DNA from: Bugula neritina
Taxonomy: Eukaryota > Bryozoa > Gymnolaemata > Cheilostomatida > Bugulidae
Length of the DNA stretch: 60,000 nt
NCBI GenBank assembly: GCA_964035545.1
Contig: OZ037768.1
Location: 22,154,819 to 22,214,818 of the forward strand
Direction of reading: 5' to 3'
Each line of letters begins with the position of its first letter. The first letter of the stretch is position 1. Below are positions 1 through 44,049 of the stretch, in pieces. The notes under the pieces were generated by a model. That model did not search any database, was not told the DNA's origin, and saw only the letters and a list, made by a program, of their open reading frames with translations. A program made the translations under genes and the position numbers.

Positions 1-51
1 AAGAAATCACGTATGATTGGCTGTAAAGAGCTAATTGAAACTCTCACATAC

Positions 52-32259
<32,208 letters not shown>

Positions 32260-32264
32260 TTCCT

Positions 32265-35200
32265 AAGATGAATTTGTTATAATAGCCTTTGATTTAAGAT
32301 ATGTGGCAAGTTAGAGGAGCTTGAATGCCTTCCCGTACTTTATGTAATATATCTTTGTGGTTCTTAAGGCTTTACAGGACTCTGTTAACAAATAAAAAAG
32401 CCCACAGGCTTATCAGTAATCAAACAAGGTTATTACATGTACAAGAATGTTGATGGTTGTGCAGGTAGAAATAACCAAGTTAGTAAGTTAGTTGTGTCCA
32501 CATGTATGTGCTGTATGTTTGTATGAATGGAAAGGAAAGCTATTAAATTAGCTGGTTACATCAAATATTGAAAGCCTACATGACAATGACTGGTGCAATC
32601 ATTGAAAAAGCTAAGATTATGAAAAACTTAGGCTGTATAAAGCTGCACCATGCTTACAAAGTGTTATTCCTTTTTGAGCCTTTACTACAGGCACAAATAT
32701 TTCAGTTTTAAATTTTTAAAAGATGTCTCTTTTGGAATAAATTTCATATTTATTTTATATATTAAAAGCATTTAGTATATAAAAACTACATAAAAAGCTG
32801 CGTACAGTTACTAATAGACTTTATATTAACAAACAAAAACACACAAAATGTAGTGCAATGAAATATGGTTATAAACTTAACAGGTGATGTTAGAAAAAAC
32901 ACATGCTCCTAGTCCGTCACATAGAAACCCTCAAATGATGGTGTTAGCATTGAAGGTGCAATCATCAGCCGACTCATAAGCTATTAGAAGGTTGCCCACA
33001 TAGTTAGAACTTTTATAATATAATATAATGAAATATAATTTATAACGTAGGCCTACCATATTAAAAAATTGTGCAATGTAATGCTATATATAATATTATA
33101 CTTGCATATGTTGAATCATGAAGTACTTTGACTTTGAAAAACATGAATTTATAGAGTTTGAGTCCTCTGTAACCACTAGTTCACATTCAAGTATTTATAT
33201 TTTAAAGAATCGTCAACTATATCTGTAAATCGGTTTCACAAACAAGTTTCTATGAAGTAATATATAATTCATGGCTTTTGAAAAACTGTGATATGGCAAC
33301 TTTCACACTTATAGCTGATGAAAAGAAGATTTATGCAGAAATATATTATTTATACTAACTATAGACTTAAAAATATGTGCCTTCAAATAATAGAATAGAT
33401 ATTTCATTTGATGTTAGTTGAAAAACTTACCCAGGGAGGTGGGAATGTATCTTATAACTATTTGTGAAAAAATAATGTGCTTATACGTTCTACTTTCTAG
33501 ACATAGCGTAGAATTCATCAATATCACTTTGTCTAATGAGTATATTACAATAATTTCCTAATGCTACTGATGCTTATACAAACTAGTTGTTTAGTTGACA
33601 GAAACTCCCACCTGAATAGACCATGTAATACAGTAGCTGTACTTGTAAGCCGAAATTCATATCACGGCTAAATAAATACTGTACCTTCCATCAACAAGAT
33701 AACTTCATTTGACGTCTGTATCTTGACATCGTTTGATGTTTCTTATCTGTTTTTGTATTACTGTATAAACTGCATGCAGTAGTAACAATCTATTTCATTG
33801 GACACCTTTGCCTATATGTTATTCATTACAAATCTCCATTTAAATTTTGCTATTTGCAATAAAATTTCTTTAAATAACTTTTTTTCCAGGAAGTAAAATG
33901 ATTTCAAATATAAAAATATTGACTTTCAAAGGATGCTGTAGGTCTTTGTACTATTTTGTTATTTAAATGACTAGTTTGAGTTGAGATGTGTTCATGTTCA
34001 TTAAAGAAATGTTTTATATAGCAGCTTGGATAAGTTTGCCATCACAATTTACATCATATCTTTAAAAATCAATCCCTTGATATTTTCACGTCTATACAAC
34101 AATTTATTGAATGTAAACTTTAAGACAAATCTTTTTAAAAAAGCTTCAATTGAAATGATCCAGTGCATTCCTCTTTTTATTATGTTAAAAGTGCAAAAAA
34201 TAAGCTGGGTTTATAGCATGAGCACTTTATGTAAGATTGCGGCTGATGAATTAAAACATTTGCATGCCGGGATATTAAAAATCCATTTAATGAAGATGGG
34301 CTTCTGGGCCAATTTAAAGTCCTTGAATAGAGTGAGAGAAAACTCTGCAATTAAGTTCATTTAAACTAACAAAATCTATTTATAACCATTCTGTACTATG
34401 ACACTAAAAATTGAATTGTGTTGTTACACAGAACTGATTATACTGTTAAGAAGTATCAGAGAGACATTACATGGTTAGTGGATGCAGAAATATGAAGTGT
34501 CTATATTGCATAATATCTTACCACAATGTTATAACATTTTCAATAATTTCAGAATTGTTAACATTTAAAACAATAAATACACTGCACAGTATTTGTTATA
34601 TTCTCCTTTATCATACGACAGCCACATACGTCTATTAATTTAACAAATCCCTTATTAGCAGTGCAAGCTGACCAGTTTTCATATCTTATGTAAAACGTGA
34701 AAATAGGCATGATTATAGCTACAATGTTTACTTAGCCGTGTTAATTAGATGCAACTCGGGCCATAAAATATGGTAAGACTATTGCATCATGTAAACTAGA
34801 CCTAGGATTACTCTAGTCACTGTTGCTAGGTAAGGCCTGCAATGGTAATATTGATTGCAAGTTTGTAGATAGTGGATGAAGAAAACGCATTTGATGATTG
34901 CTTAGTTATTGTACTTTAATGTATATTTTATTCACATTTTATTCATATGTACCACACTACACACGTATGTATTTGGGCATATTTGCGATAACTTTATTGT
35001 ATTTTTTTAAACAAGTTATTTCCAATAGGTGAAAACTCTCCCGTTAATAAATTAGTAGATGTTAAGTAAACCTTGATTCATTCTGTAGAAGTAACATGAA
35101 ACATCATATACTAGGCTAGAATCAATTACTTTATATTTATTGAAGAATGAGCTAAAATCAGTTGCACCAAATTTCAAAGTCTATTTTTCCATTTTTTGTT

Positions 35201-35658
35201 TATTATAAACCCCAACCAATGCACATATAGACCCATATACAATTTACAAGCGAACACCTATTAATGCATTAATGTGGGGTATTACTAGTATAACTCCATG
35301 TTGAACATTTCCACAAAATTTGGCGATGCTATGCTCTGTGTATAGATTTAAAATATAAATTACATAATTATTAAAATATTAATGAGTAATAAAGTAGCGA
35401 TATAGCATCGAGTATGAGTAGCCGTTTGCAAAATAACTAGTGGAAAATAGAGAAATCTAGTGATTACAGCGTAAGGTGGAGTAATAAAGCATATCCCCAC
35501 AGCCTACTGGCACACAACTATGAGTCTTATACCATAAACTACTATTTATATAATATTTGTAGTAAAAATTCTTAATCCAGGAATTGTCCTCTCCCATTAG
35601 CTGTGGATCCCATCATTCCCTGCCGTGAAAATATGAAGACGCATAGCTTTGTTTCTAG
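32265..35658. other. Intergenic between RANBP9/10 and RhoGEF
   Basis: It holds the RANBP9/10 3' UTR at its right side and the RhoGEF promoter region at its left. A 112-codon open frame at 34026-34364 (plus) has no recognisable domain and A+T-driven composition. Confidence 0.6.
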
Positions 35659-35813
35659 TTAAGTGTTAGACTGAGCAGTTTCTACGTGTATGAAGTTAGT
35701 CAACTGGGCAAATGCACTGGCACCTATACCAGCTTTAGTCATTTCTGCTAACGTCTGTTTCGTTTGCCCTAATATAGTCTCTAGTACTGGCAGGGGAGGC
35801 AATCCATGAATCT
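35659..35813 (-). CDS. RANBP9/10 last exon with stop
   Basis: The acceptor is ttattgtag. It encodes [20 protein letters not shown], then [20 protein letters not shown] and a short tail to TAA at 35661-35659. It corresponds to LARSGIGSCAFATVEDYLH at the end of human RanBPM. Confidence 0.9.
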
Positions 35814-38800
35814 CTACAATAAATAATCAGAGATGCATTAGCTTAGAGCAGTATTGGTAACAGTTTTTACTATTTAGAGCTGCACCACTCACCTAGAATA
35901 GCACTATTTAGGGCTGCACCACTCACCTAGAATAGCACTATTTAGAGCTGCACCACTCACCTAGAATAGCACTATTTAGAGCTGCACCACTCACCTAGAA
36001 TAGCACTATTTAGGGCTGCACCACTCACCTAGAATAGCACTATTTAGAGCTGCACACACAGGCTCTCTCTGTAGTGGATCTAGTTGTGATCCAATAGGAC
36101 TATTCCAAGGATCTGAGTATGCCAGTAAGCTAAATATACCCTGTAATATCAGCCAGTGAGATGTACTGTAAGACAGAAGTATGACATAACTTGGACATTG
36201 AAGAATGTCAACGACACATGAGAAAATACTGAAAATTCTTATCACATGAATAGATCATGCATGCAAAGCAGCATGATCAGCCACTGCTAAAACACTATTG
36301 ACTAGTTTATATTTAGTTGAAGGACTTAGATTTAAACCTGTAGCAATTTGAAAAGGAAGTTTCATTGCAAGAACAAGCATTCCATTGTTTCACTCATTGC
36401 CATCACACACTGACAAACACATTTTTTTTTATAATTTAGACCAATAGGCCCAGACAAAGTTGCTTGTATACAAACAATATGTTGCACAATTATATAATCA
36501 ATGGTTGATACAACAGAAAATTTTTTCAGCATTCAGTTGCTTCTACAACTTAAGATTTTCCTTGAAAAGAAAATAACTTTCAATTCAATTATTAGACAAA
36601 ATGAAAGTTGTCATTTCGCACATGGTAGCATAACGATGGCGACTAGATAGTGTGAGGCTCTACCACCTCTTAGCACTTGGTAATGAGATCATTCTCAGGC
36701 AGCCCGCACTGAATTTAGTTGAAGTGAAAAATTTAGCCATGAAAGTGTTGGCTGTCACAATGACCTTCACCTTACCTCTAACATGAGATCATTCTCCTCA
36801 TTGGTCCCTCTTGTCTCATTCAACATAGTATTCATAGACTTCAACTCTTTACCAAACTGTAAGATTTTTATCAAATTGATTTCGCTGGTCGACTGAATAG
36901 AAGGAACGTGACTGCGTGGGAGATCAACATCTACAAAGTAAAACTCCATGGTATAACTCATCTTTACCTTCTGAACCAAAGAGTATAATGTAAACATTAT
37001 AGTATATCATGTAGGTACAAGCTATACGAGTATCAATAGACACACACCCATGTTATCGTTCATTCCGTCACCTCCGTCGCCCGCAGCGTGGCTATTGCCG
37101 TTAACTTCGGACACGTTCACAGTACCATTAGCTGTTGACATTGGAACGCTACCATTCAGTACACTTGTACCATTGGGTGTAACGTCTGAGCTATGTGCTG
37201 CTACAGCGCCGTTGCTATGAGTTGATATGGGTGACCCCATAGATGGCCTGTGAGGACTGTTAGCTGCTGACGTGTTTCTGCTACTTCTACAGTACATATA
37301 TATTACATAATACTACTTCTACAGTATATATATATTACATAATACTAGTTCTACAGTATATATATTACATAATACTACTTCTACAGTATATATATTACAT
37401 AATACTAGTTCTACAGTATATATATTACATAATACTACTTCTACAGTATATATATATTACATAATACTACTTCTACAGTATATATATTACAGAATACTAG
37501 TTCTACAGTATATATATTAAATAATACTACTTCTACAGTATATATATTACATAATACTACTTTTACAGTATATATATTACATAATACTACTTCTACAGTA
37601 TATATATATTACACTCCATACCACCAGAATTGTCACTTACTTATAACTATACGGAGAAACACATGGACTAGATTTAGCGCTACTGTGAGAAGAAATACAC
37701 CGTTTCCCCTTTTTACTCTGTATTTCAGTGTCGGTGCCATTCACCATCTCCACAAACTGCCGACATTTGAGCACAAAGAATAAGTTAGGTCTGCTCTCTA
37801 ATAACCCTGGATACAGCTCTTGTGTTACACTAATAGCCTCACCAATGTTTCCTCCTAGCACCAGTTTCTGTATGCCTAACAGATATAGAATAGGGTGGCT
37901 CATGAAACCTGAACCTAACCTAACAGAATAGTGTGATGAACTATGGTTACAAAAACTTTATTATGATTTTAAAAAGGTAGGCACAGCAATGGAGAAATTG
38001 AGAAAAGCCCGTGTTCTAGGTTAGAAATGTAGCAAAAGAAGATACGCTCTCGCAAGAATTTTAATCTCGTCCCAAACCAAAATTTATTAAAAAATAACTT
38101 AGGCTATTAAAATTTGTCCACAACTAAACCTAAATGATGTAAGATGACAGTGAACATCATACCAAACAAGTGATTTTGTTTATATCTGACAACCAGATCT
38201 GAAAACCAATACCATGCTGAGCATATGTATTTCTACTTAGTATACATGAGAAGACAATTAACAGAATACATACACTGAACTGTGGGATACATACACTGAA
38301 CTATGGGATACATATACTGAACTATGGGATACATATACTGAACTATGGGATACATACACTGAACTGTGGGATACATACACTGAACTATGGGATACATATA
38401 CTGAACTATGGGATACATATACTGAACTATGGGATACATATACTGAACTATGGGATACATACACTGAACTGTGGGATACATACACTGAACTGTGGGATAC
38501 ATACACTGAACTATGGGATACATACACTGAACTGTGGGATACATACACTGAACTGTGGGATACATACACTGAACTATAGGATATATACACTGAACTATGG
38601 GATATATACACTGAGCTATGGGATACATATACTGAGCTATGGGATATATACACTGAACCATGGGATATATACACTGAACTGTGGAATACATACACTGAGC
38701 TATGGGATACATATACTGAACTATGGGATATATACACTGAACTATGGGATACATACACTGAACTATGGGATATATACACTGAGCTATGGGATACATACAC

Positions 38801-41800
38801 TGTATTATGGGATACATACACTGAACTATGGGATACATACACTGAACTATGGGATATATACACTGAGCTATGGGATACATACACTGAACTATGGGATATA
38901 TACACTGAACTATGGGATACATACACTGAACTATGAGATACATACACTGAATTACAAAGTATAATATTCTACGCTGTGCTACTTACGTTGCCTGTTTTTG
39001 ATAGAAGCAAGTTCCTCTGCCCAGTACTCCTGACCCGTGTCCTTGGCAAACGACTCTGCCGTAGCAGAGTACCCATAATGCACCAGGTAGGAGGAGACAA
39101 TCCTACAACCACGTCAGTAGTACTAACCATAGTATGTCGCATAGTATAATAGTGAGTATATTGACGCTTACAGAGTAGTACTAGTAATAATGTGCCTCAT
39201 AGTATAGATAAAATAGAATGACATGTTGAGACAGGTGTTTTAAGACACCTGCCAAAAACACACTGGCAGGTATTCGTGCAGAAGGCACCACACCATCTGG
39301 TCACAAAGGTAAAACCAAAGCAGAAATCAATATAAAATATTTATAAAATATTACAATATAACAATATATTATATCAGCAATATTTACCAGAGTTATAACA
39401 TACTTACAATATAATAATGCAAGATAATGTAACTATATATTATATCATACAATATAATACATTATAATGGATTTCAAGAGAAGTTATGTCCAACCTGTTA
39501 AGGATAGCCTGCCAGAGGTCATTATTCTGTTCCAGTGACATACCACCAATCTGTGTTTCAACAGCAACTTTATACTCCTGCATCCAACAACATGTAACAT
39601 TCAAATACATAACAATTACTTTGTACCCGCAGTAGAGTTCACTACACAGGGATAGTGACTATAGACTTGTGTGAGTAAAGTTCACTATAGTTTGTGCAAC
39701 TAGTAAAGGCGATAGTAAATATACTGGTAGCAGATTTTACTATTTGTATATATAGGCTAATATCTACTGCCATTGTTGGGACTTTACATAAGCTGGGAAA
39801 GCTTTTCCCTAATTCATTACAGCTTTTCACATATCATCACAGCTATGCCAGTTATATTATGCCTTTTCCACACTCATTATGGCTACTACACAATAGTTAA
39901 TCTTTTTGACTGGTGTAAAAACCCAGCATTTTCACTTATCTTTACACCTGCGGCTTGCAATTACACTTATAACTTATGATGTAACTGTTTTCACTTTGCT
40001 ATTTTCTTTCAGTCTGCGACAATAAATATTTCTATACATCAAAACGCAACAGCCATTATTATAAATACATAATATTAAAACATATTATGTTACTATATAT
40101 AGTATACATTTAGGTTTGAAAAAGTTTTTGTTAAACGCAGATAAGCAGATGGAAATCAACTGTATTGAAAAATTTAAATATAATCCCCGACACATTTCAT
40201 TTATACAGTACTAAAACTTTCATATACTTATATCTTAGCTATCATCTACAGACTGTTTGAGGGTTGTATGCTCTAACAATATTGTTTCACAATAAATTTC
40301 ATGCAAGCATGTCTCACATTAATTTGAAATATTTGATTGATTGCAGATGACATTTCCAGGAGTAAACCAATACTAATTATTGCTAACTCTCACAATTCTC
40401 AAGTTTTTCCAGAAAATGTGTGCACAAAATTTATCATAAAACAAAATTGATTGAGCGCACAACCCTCAAACAGTCTGTAAACAATATCAAAGATACATAT
40501 GAACATTTTAATACTGAATAAACAAAACCAATCAGAGATCCTTTCAAGTTAGCCTGTTTTTGACAAAGAATTCCTGTTTATTTCAAATGTTACAGCTATA
40601 TTGTATAGTAACTCAATATTTGATTAGTCTAACAACTTGGACTGTAAACATGCTATATGGTTATACAATAGAGTGAACCTATTCATACTCAACAATGTAG
40701 CTGTTCAGTATTACATGTAATAGTTTACAATCACCAACAGCTTTTGGACAAAATGTTTTATCAACAACTCATTCATCTACTTACTGTATCATGAACTAAA
40801 ACAATAACAAGCAGTGTGTGCTTGTAATATCAAACCTGCATGTAATCTTCTATATCAAATATAAATGGCTCCTTTCCAAAATTAGCCTGCACAATTTCCC
40901 CTGGTGTTTGCAGGCCAACTGTCGGGTACATACCATACTAAAACAACAACATACCCAGGCATATCTGAGTAATGATCCTAGATATTAACCCCAGTGAGCT
41001 AAAATACTGAACTCCATTCATGCTAGTACATCAGACTAAAAGCAAGTTACTGGAGAAATTGTCACATTTCACCAAGAATAGAAAGCAGAAGGTTATTTTA
41101 TTATACGACATAGTATGTAGGCTACAGGGAACAGCCGTGGTTTAGAGGTTAGAGCGCTGGATTAGTAAACACCAAGTCATGGGTTTGAACCCCAGTAAAG
41201 GCCATTTGTGATGTTAGGAAGAGCATCCAGTCATAATTGCTCCTGTGCCTCATCTGAATAAGTCCTTATCCCGATTTAACAAAACCCTTTCCATGGAGCG
41301 TTCTCACAGAAATAGTGATGATAAACTTGCATGAAGTTTTTTAGCTAGGCTACTCAAACTAACTTGACTATTAGGTATAATGATGCACTAGTTTTTGGAA
41401 AATATACATTTAAAAACAGACATCTTGAAACAGCCAACAGCTAAAACTGTTGTGTTTATTTCTAAAACATCATGCGAACTTTTTCACAGTATGCAAAAAA
41501 CTTGGATGATTAGCAGTTGGAAGAGCCAATAGAAACCATTTAGGTGCAATAGTGGAGAAATTGAGATAGTCTAAGTTCTTTATTTATTTTATAAAAGTTA
41601 GGTTCGGGCCTGGGTTGAAATTTGCATGAGGACATAACTTCTTTTGCTACATTTCTAGTCTAGAAGGAAAACTTTTCTCATTACTGCACCTACCTCTAAG
41701 CATTCTGAGCTTAAACCCTGAGAAAGGATAACTGCACTTGCATATGAAAAAGCTGCATTTAATGAAATCTAGTAATTCTAGAAAATGATTCACATTCAAA

Positions 41801-43897
41801 CTTAATATGAGGGTATCTTTTGGCTTCCCAACAGGTGAGTTGAAGAGAGATTAGTGACTCTAAATACAAGACGTATCAATACAGGAGCAGCTAGTGAGAG
41901 GGTCCTACATACCGAAATATTCTTAAACGCAGCTCCTACAAATAGAGAGTCATTTGTTTAATAACTGACTGAGTTGGAACTGAACTACTCACTACTCTAC
42001 TAACTACTTTACTAACTACTCTACTCACACTACTAAATATTTGCTACCAATACTACTAGCTACTGATACTACTAACAATTATTCACTGCTCACTACTAGT
42101 TACCCACACTACTAACTTCATTGCTAACTACTCACACTAACACTGCAACTCACTACTAACACTGCTACTAACTACTAACACTGCTATTAACTACTAGCTA
42201 CTAACACTGCAACTCACTACTAACACTGTAACTAACTACTAGCTACTAACAATGACAGACACTATCAACATATGATGTGAGATAAGAAGTCTTTACATTC
42301 TCTAGTATGAAGTTATATTATGACATAGAGGGACACCCAGCTTACCTAAATTCACTCCATTCTTGGTGAAAAAGCAGGTGCCATCAATGAGGTTAACACA
42401 ACAGCCAATCACGTCGTTAGTAGTAAATGTTGGCCCGTACGGTTCGCCATGACCAGAACAACTGAATGAGTGGCCGTCATCGCCATGGTAACCGTAGGAG
42501 TTGTTCTCCCAACCTAAATATCGTGTGTAGAAAAGAGTAAATTACAGTTACAAATTCCTAAAATTGAATAAACTAGACTACAAATAAAAGGATTTAAAAA
42601 TTAACCTGGTAGTCTGTTGTTACTGACATCTGCACCACTTAGTCCAATTCCCATGTATCTGTAAAATATAACAGAATTTTAATAACTATTGAGTTTTAAA
42701 TCACCAAGTGTAATTATCCAATAAGTTCACCATAGCTTTGTCACACCTCTGCATATTTGCCTGCATGTAAAAAGGATTTACTTCATTTAAACTGGTGTAT
42801 ATACTTGACATTTATTTCCGCAATAATGTTATATTTTCTTCCGTAAATTGCTAGAGATCATGGGTTAACAGTGGTGTTAAATTTTGCTGGGATTTTTATA
42901 GCAACTTTATACTCTCAGCCATTTTATCTTGAACTCCAAATGTATTTTTTCCAATTTTGAATGATAAAGTAATATAAAACTTTGGAAACTTGCTAAAACT
43001 CCATCATCTAACAAATAACTTTAGAAATAACTGAGAATTGCTACACTTATAACATTGTATAAGAGAGGCAAGAATTCAAATAAAAATACAAAATTACCCA
43101 TCACGGCCTTTACTGATGATCTTCACCTCAAAGTAGTAAATTCCACAAGAAGGAGGTATTGGATAGTTGGTTCTAATACTAGCTGCATCTTTGGGTATTT
43201 TACCAAGTCCTAAAGCATAGAAATTAGTCACCTTAAAATACCCAATTAGACTTAAAAATAAAGTTACTAAACTAACAATAAAGCAGTCTAGTACAGTAGA
43301 CTGGTAACAGTCAACATATAAGAATGCTGAATCAATGACATTACAATTTATTCAGAATAGCTTTGAAAACTTTTAATAAGGAATGAGAAACTAAAATATT
43401 TTGGGTTTCATGACATAGGAGAACTTGAGCATACTATACTAAGTCAACAGAAGCCTATTAGCACAGAACTAAAGATAGATCCCAGCAAAATAAAAAATCA
43501 TCACATAAAATGTGATTTATTTGAAATTAAATTACAAATTTCATGCCAAAATACTTCAATCACTTGCCTAAAGTTATTTATTAGCCAAACTCTAAAAAGT
43601 CTATAGTGTGCTGCAGTGTTGATCTGCAATTATTAAAATATTTCACTCAAGTTTTGAAATTTCAAGAGAGACATTTCTATAATCTCTTCTAAAAACTAAA
43701 TAAAGGGAAAATGTGCATGAATTACCTTTGTAATTAATGGTCAGACCATCTTCAGAAAGACCTATAAACTCATGCTTGTCCTTGTGACTCCAACAAGTTG
43801 GAAATGGAGTTTCCAATTCGTTCACAGCCGGATATAGCTGCTTTAGACGACTATTTTTATTTGACAACGCAGCCATTCCTTTTTGCAACAAGCTCAT
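35659..43897 (-). CDS. RANBP9/10: RANBP9/RANBP10 orthologue, CTLH ubiquitin-ligase scaffold (whole gene)
   Basis: Thirteen exons whose phases all agree: 43897-43726, 43209-43098, 42658-42606, 42513-42346, 41935-41913, 40937-40836, 39577-39495, 39102-38987, 37875-37641, 37286-37048, 36930-36776, 36140-36029, 35813-35659 (TAA). The sum is 1725 nt, about 574 aa, compared with about 620 in human RANBP10. Domain order: LYPAVNE start; SPRY ([32 protein letters not shown]); LisH ([16 protein letters not shown]); CTLH ([26 protein letters not shown]); a Ser/Asn/Gly-rich linker; and CRA ([27 protein letters not shown]). The protein is the RanBPM/Gid1 scaffold of the CTLH/GID E3 ligase, cytosolic and nuclear. 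The Met at 43897 is the likely start, but the frame is open further upstream and an acceptor-like site lies there, so a further 5' exon is possible. Candidate poly(A) signals (minus AATAAA) lie at 35199-35204 and 35136-35141. Confidence 0.95.
35881..36050. repeat. 34-bp minisatellite duplicating an exon end and its donor
   Basis: Five exact-period copies (TGCACC at 35881, 35915, 35949, 35983 and 36017, with the next at 36051). On the minus strand each reads AATAGTGCTATTCTAG|GTGAG, the same as the last bases of RANBP9/10 exon 36029-36140 and its donor. The rightmost copy is the real junction; four more potential donors follow. Confidence 0.95.
36029..36140 (-). CDS. RANBP9/10 exon, CRA core
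   Basis: It encodes [20 protein letters not shown] then [17 protein letters not shown]. The donor is TTCTAG|GTGAGT. This exon end and its donor are repeated in a 34-bp array running from here to 35881. Confidence 0.93.
36776..36930 (-). CDS. RANBP9/10 exon, start of CRA domain
   Basis: It encodes [18 protein letters not shown] then [15 protein letters not shown], matching the IERMIHFGRELQAM region of vertebrate proteins. The donor is TTAGAG|GTAAGG, phase 0. Confidence 0.88.
37048..37286 (-). CDS. RANBP9/10 exon, Ser/Asn/Gly-rich linker
   Basis: It encodes [20 protein letters not shown] and further disordered sequence to [12 protein letters not shown]. The acceptor tactgtag and the first exon bases are copied about ten times in the array just upstream. 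The donor is ATGG|GTGTGT. Confidence 0.85.
37282..37615. repeat. About 30-bp minisatellite duplicating an acceptor
   Basis: About eleven units of CTACTTCTACAG(TA)nTTACATAATA. On the minus strand each gives TACTGTAG|AAGTAG or AACTAG, the acceptor and first bases of exon 37048-37286. The next exon to the right, 37641-37875, begins about 26 bp beyond the array. Confidence 0.95.
37641..37875 (-). CDS. RANBP9/10 exon, CTLH domain
   Basis: It encodes [40 protein letters not shown] and [11 protein letters not shown], then a Ser/Lys-rich tail. The donor TATAA|GTAAGT is in phase 2; reading through gives an immediate stop. Confidence 0.93.
37975..38126 (+). mobile_element. MITE family A copy 4
   Basis: AGGTAGGCACAGCAATGGAG at the left. 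The body has TTAGAAATGTAGCAAAAGAA and CCAAACCAAAATTTATTAAA. The right end is eroded. It lies in a RANBP9/10 intron. Confidence 0.7.
38259..38952. repeat. 21-bp minisatellite, about 33 copies
   Basis: The unit GGGATACATACACTGAACTAT carries scattered point changes. It has no stop in two minus frames, giving 229-236 codon frames of YVSHSSV or QCMYPIV units. It lies in the RANBP9/10 intron between the LisH and CTLH exons, so it is not coding. Confidence 0.95.
38987..39102 (-). CDS. RANBP9/10 exon, LisH motif
   Basis: It encodes [20 protein letters not shown], then [18 protein letters not shown]. This is the LisH dimerisation motif. The donor is CAAC|GTAAGT. A 21-bp minisatellite ends about 35 bp into the next intron. 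Confidence 0.93.
39495..39577 (-). CDS. RANBP9/10 exon before LisH
   Basis: It encodes [20 protein letters not shown] then LWQAILNR. The donor is the weak AACAG|GTTGGA. The acceptor is ggatgcag. Confidence 0.85.
39640..39682 (+). mobile_element. SINE tail fragment
   Basis: CAGGGATAGTGACTATAGAC-TTGTGTGAGT matches the 3' tail of the SINE family. The head and body are missing. Confidence 0.6.
40249..40477. mobile_element. Tc1/mariner-type MITE with TA target duplication
   Basis: CAGACTGTTTGAGGGTTGT at the left and its exact reverse complement at the right (19 bp, extending to GCTC with two mismatches). Each end is flanked by TA. It is 229 bp with no coding capacity, in a RANBP9/10 intron. Confidence 0.85.
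40836..40937 (-). CDS. RANBP9/10 exon, end of SPRY
   Basis: It encodes [20 protein letters not shown] then [14 protein letters not shown]. The acceptor is gttttag and the donor ATGCAG|GTTTGA; phase 0 to 0. Confidence 0.93.
41128..41338 (+). mobile_element. tRNA-derived SINE, copy 4
   Basis: CCGTGGTTTAGAGGTTAGAG (box A-like), GGGTTTGAACCCC (box B), and the family body and tail, in a RANBP9/10 intron. Confidence 0.9.
41542..41695 (+). mobile_element. MITE family A copy 5
   Basis: AGGTGCAATAGTGGAGAAAT at the left and TTTTCTCATTACTGCACCT at the right. The body is like that of copies 2 and 3. Confidence 0.85.
41913..41935 (-). CDS. RANBP9/10 micro-exon (23 nt)
   Basis: A 23-nt exon between tatttgtag and TTTCG|GTATGT, coding GAAFKNIS, which corresponds to GIAFTDL-x in human RanBPM. 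The phases fit on both sides. Confidence 0.8.
41981..42251. repeat. Degenerate ACTACTAAC repeat
   Basis: Imperfect units of CTACTAACACTG and ACTAACTACT, ending about 95 bp downstream of the SPRY exon donor at 42345. Confidence 0.85.
42346..42513 (-). CDS. RANBP9/10 exon, SPRY part 3
   Basis: It encodes [38 protein letters not shown] and [12 protein letters not shown]. It has the acceptor tatttag and the donor TTTAG|GTAAGC. Confidence 0.93.
42606..42658 (-). CDS. RANBP9/10 exon, SPRY part 2
   Basis: 53 nt, acceptor ttttacag, donor CCAG|GTTAAT. It encodes [18 protein letters not shown]. Confidence 0.9.
43098..43209 (-). CDS. RANBP9/10 exon, SPRY part 1
   Basis: The acceptor is atgctttag and the donor GATGG|GTAATT. 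It encodes [20 protein letters not shown] then [17 protein letters not shown], nearly identical to vertebrate RanBPM. Confidence 0.92.
43726..43897 (-). CDS. RANBP9/10 exon 1 (as seen)
   Basis: It encodes [15 protein letters not shown] then [20 protein letters not shown] and [16 protein letters not shown], the conserved opening of RanBPM before SPRY. The donor is AAAG|GTAATT, phase 1. The frame stays open upstream of the Met. Confidence 0.85.
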
Positions 43898-44049
43898 GGC
43901 TTTGCTGCGCCACTCTAAAGCAGTAGATTTAGTATCAGCAACAGTTAATGAATGGGTTCTATGTTTTTATAGATTGTAAACATCATTTATTTTTAGATTT
44001 CAATTGAACAACTACTTAACATTATCTATCAGTCAACTAATTAATCAAT

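Noticed and set aside
34026-34364. 112-codon plus frame between the RhoGEF and RANBP9/10 genes
   Set aside because: A+T-driven composition, no domain, no splice or promoter support.
38233-38947. Two overlapping 229-236 codon minus frames of YVSHSSV / QCMYPIV units
   Set aside because: They come from a 21-bp minisatellite inside a RANBP9/10 intron whose flanking exons splice in phase.
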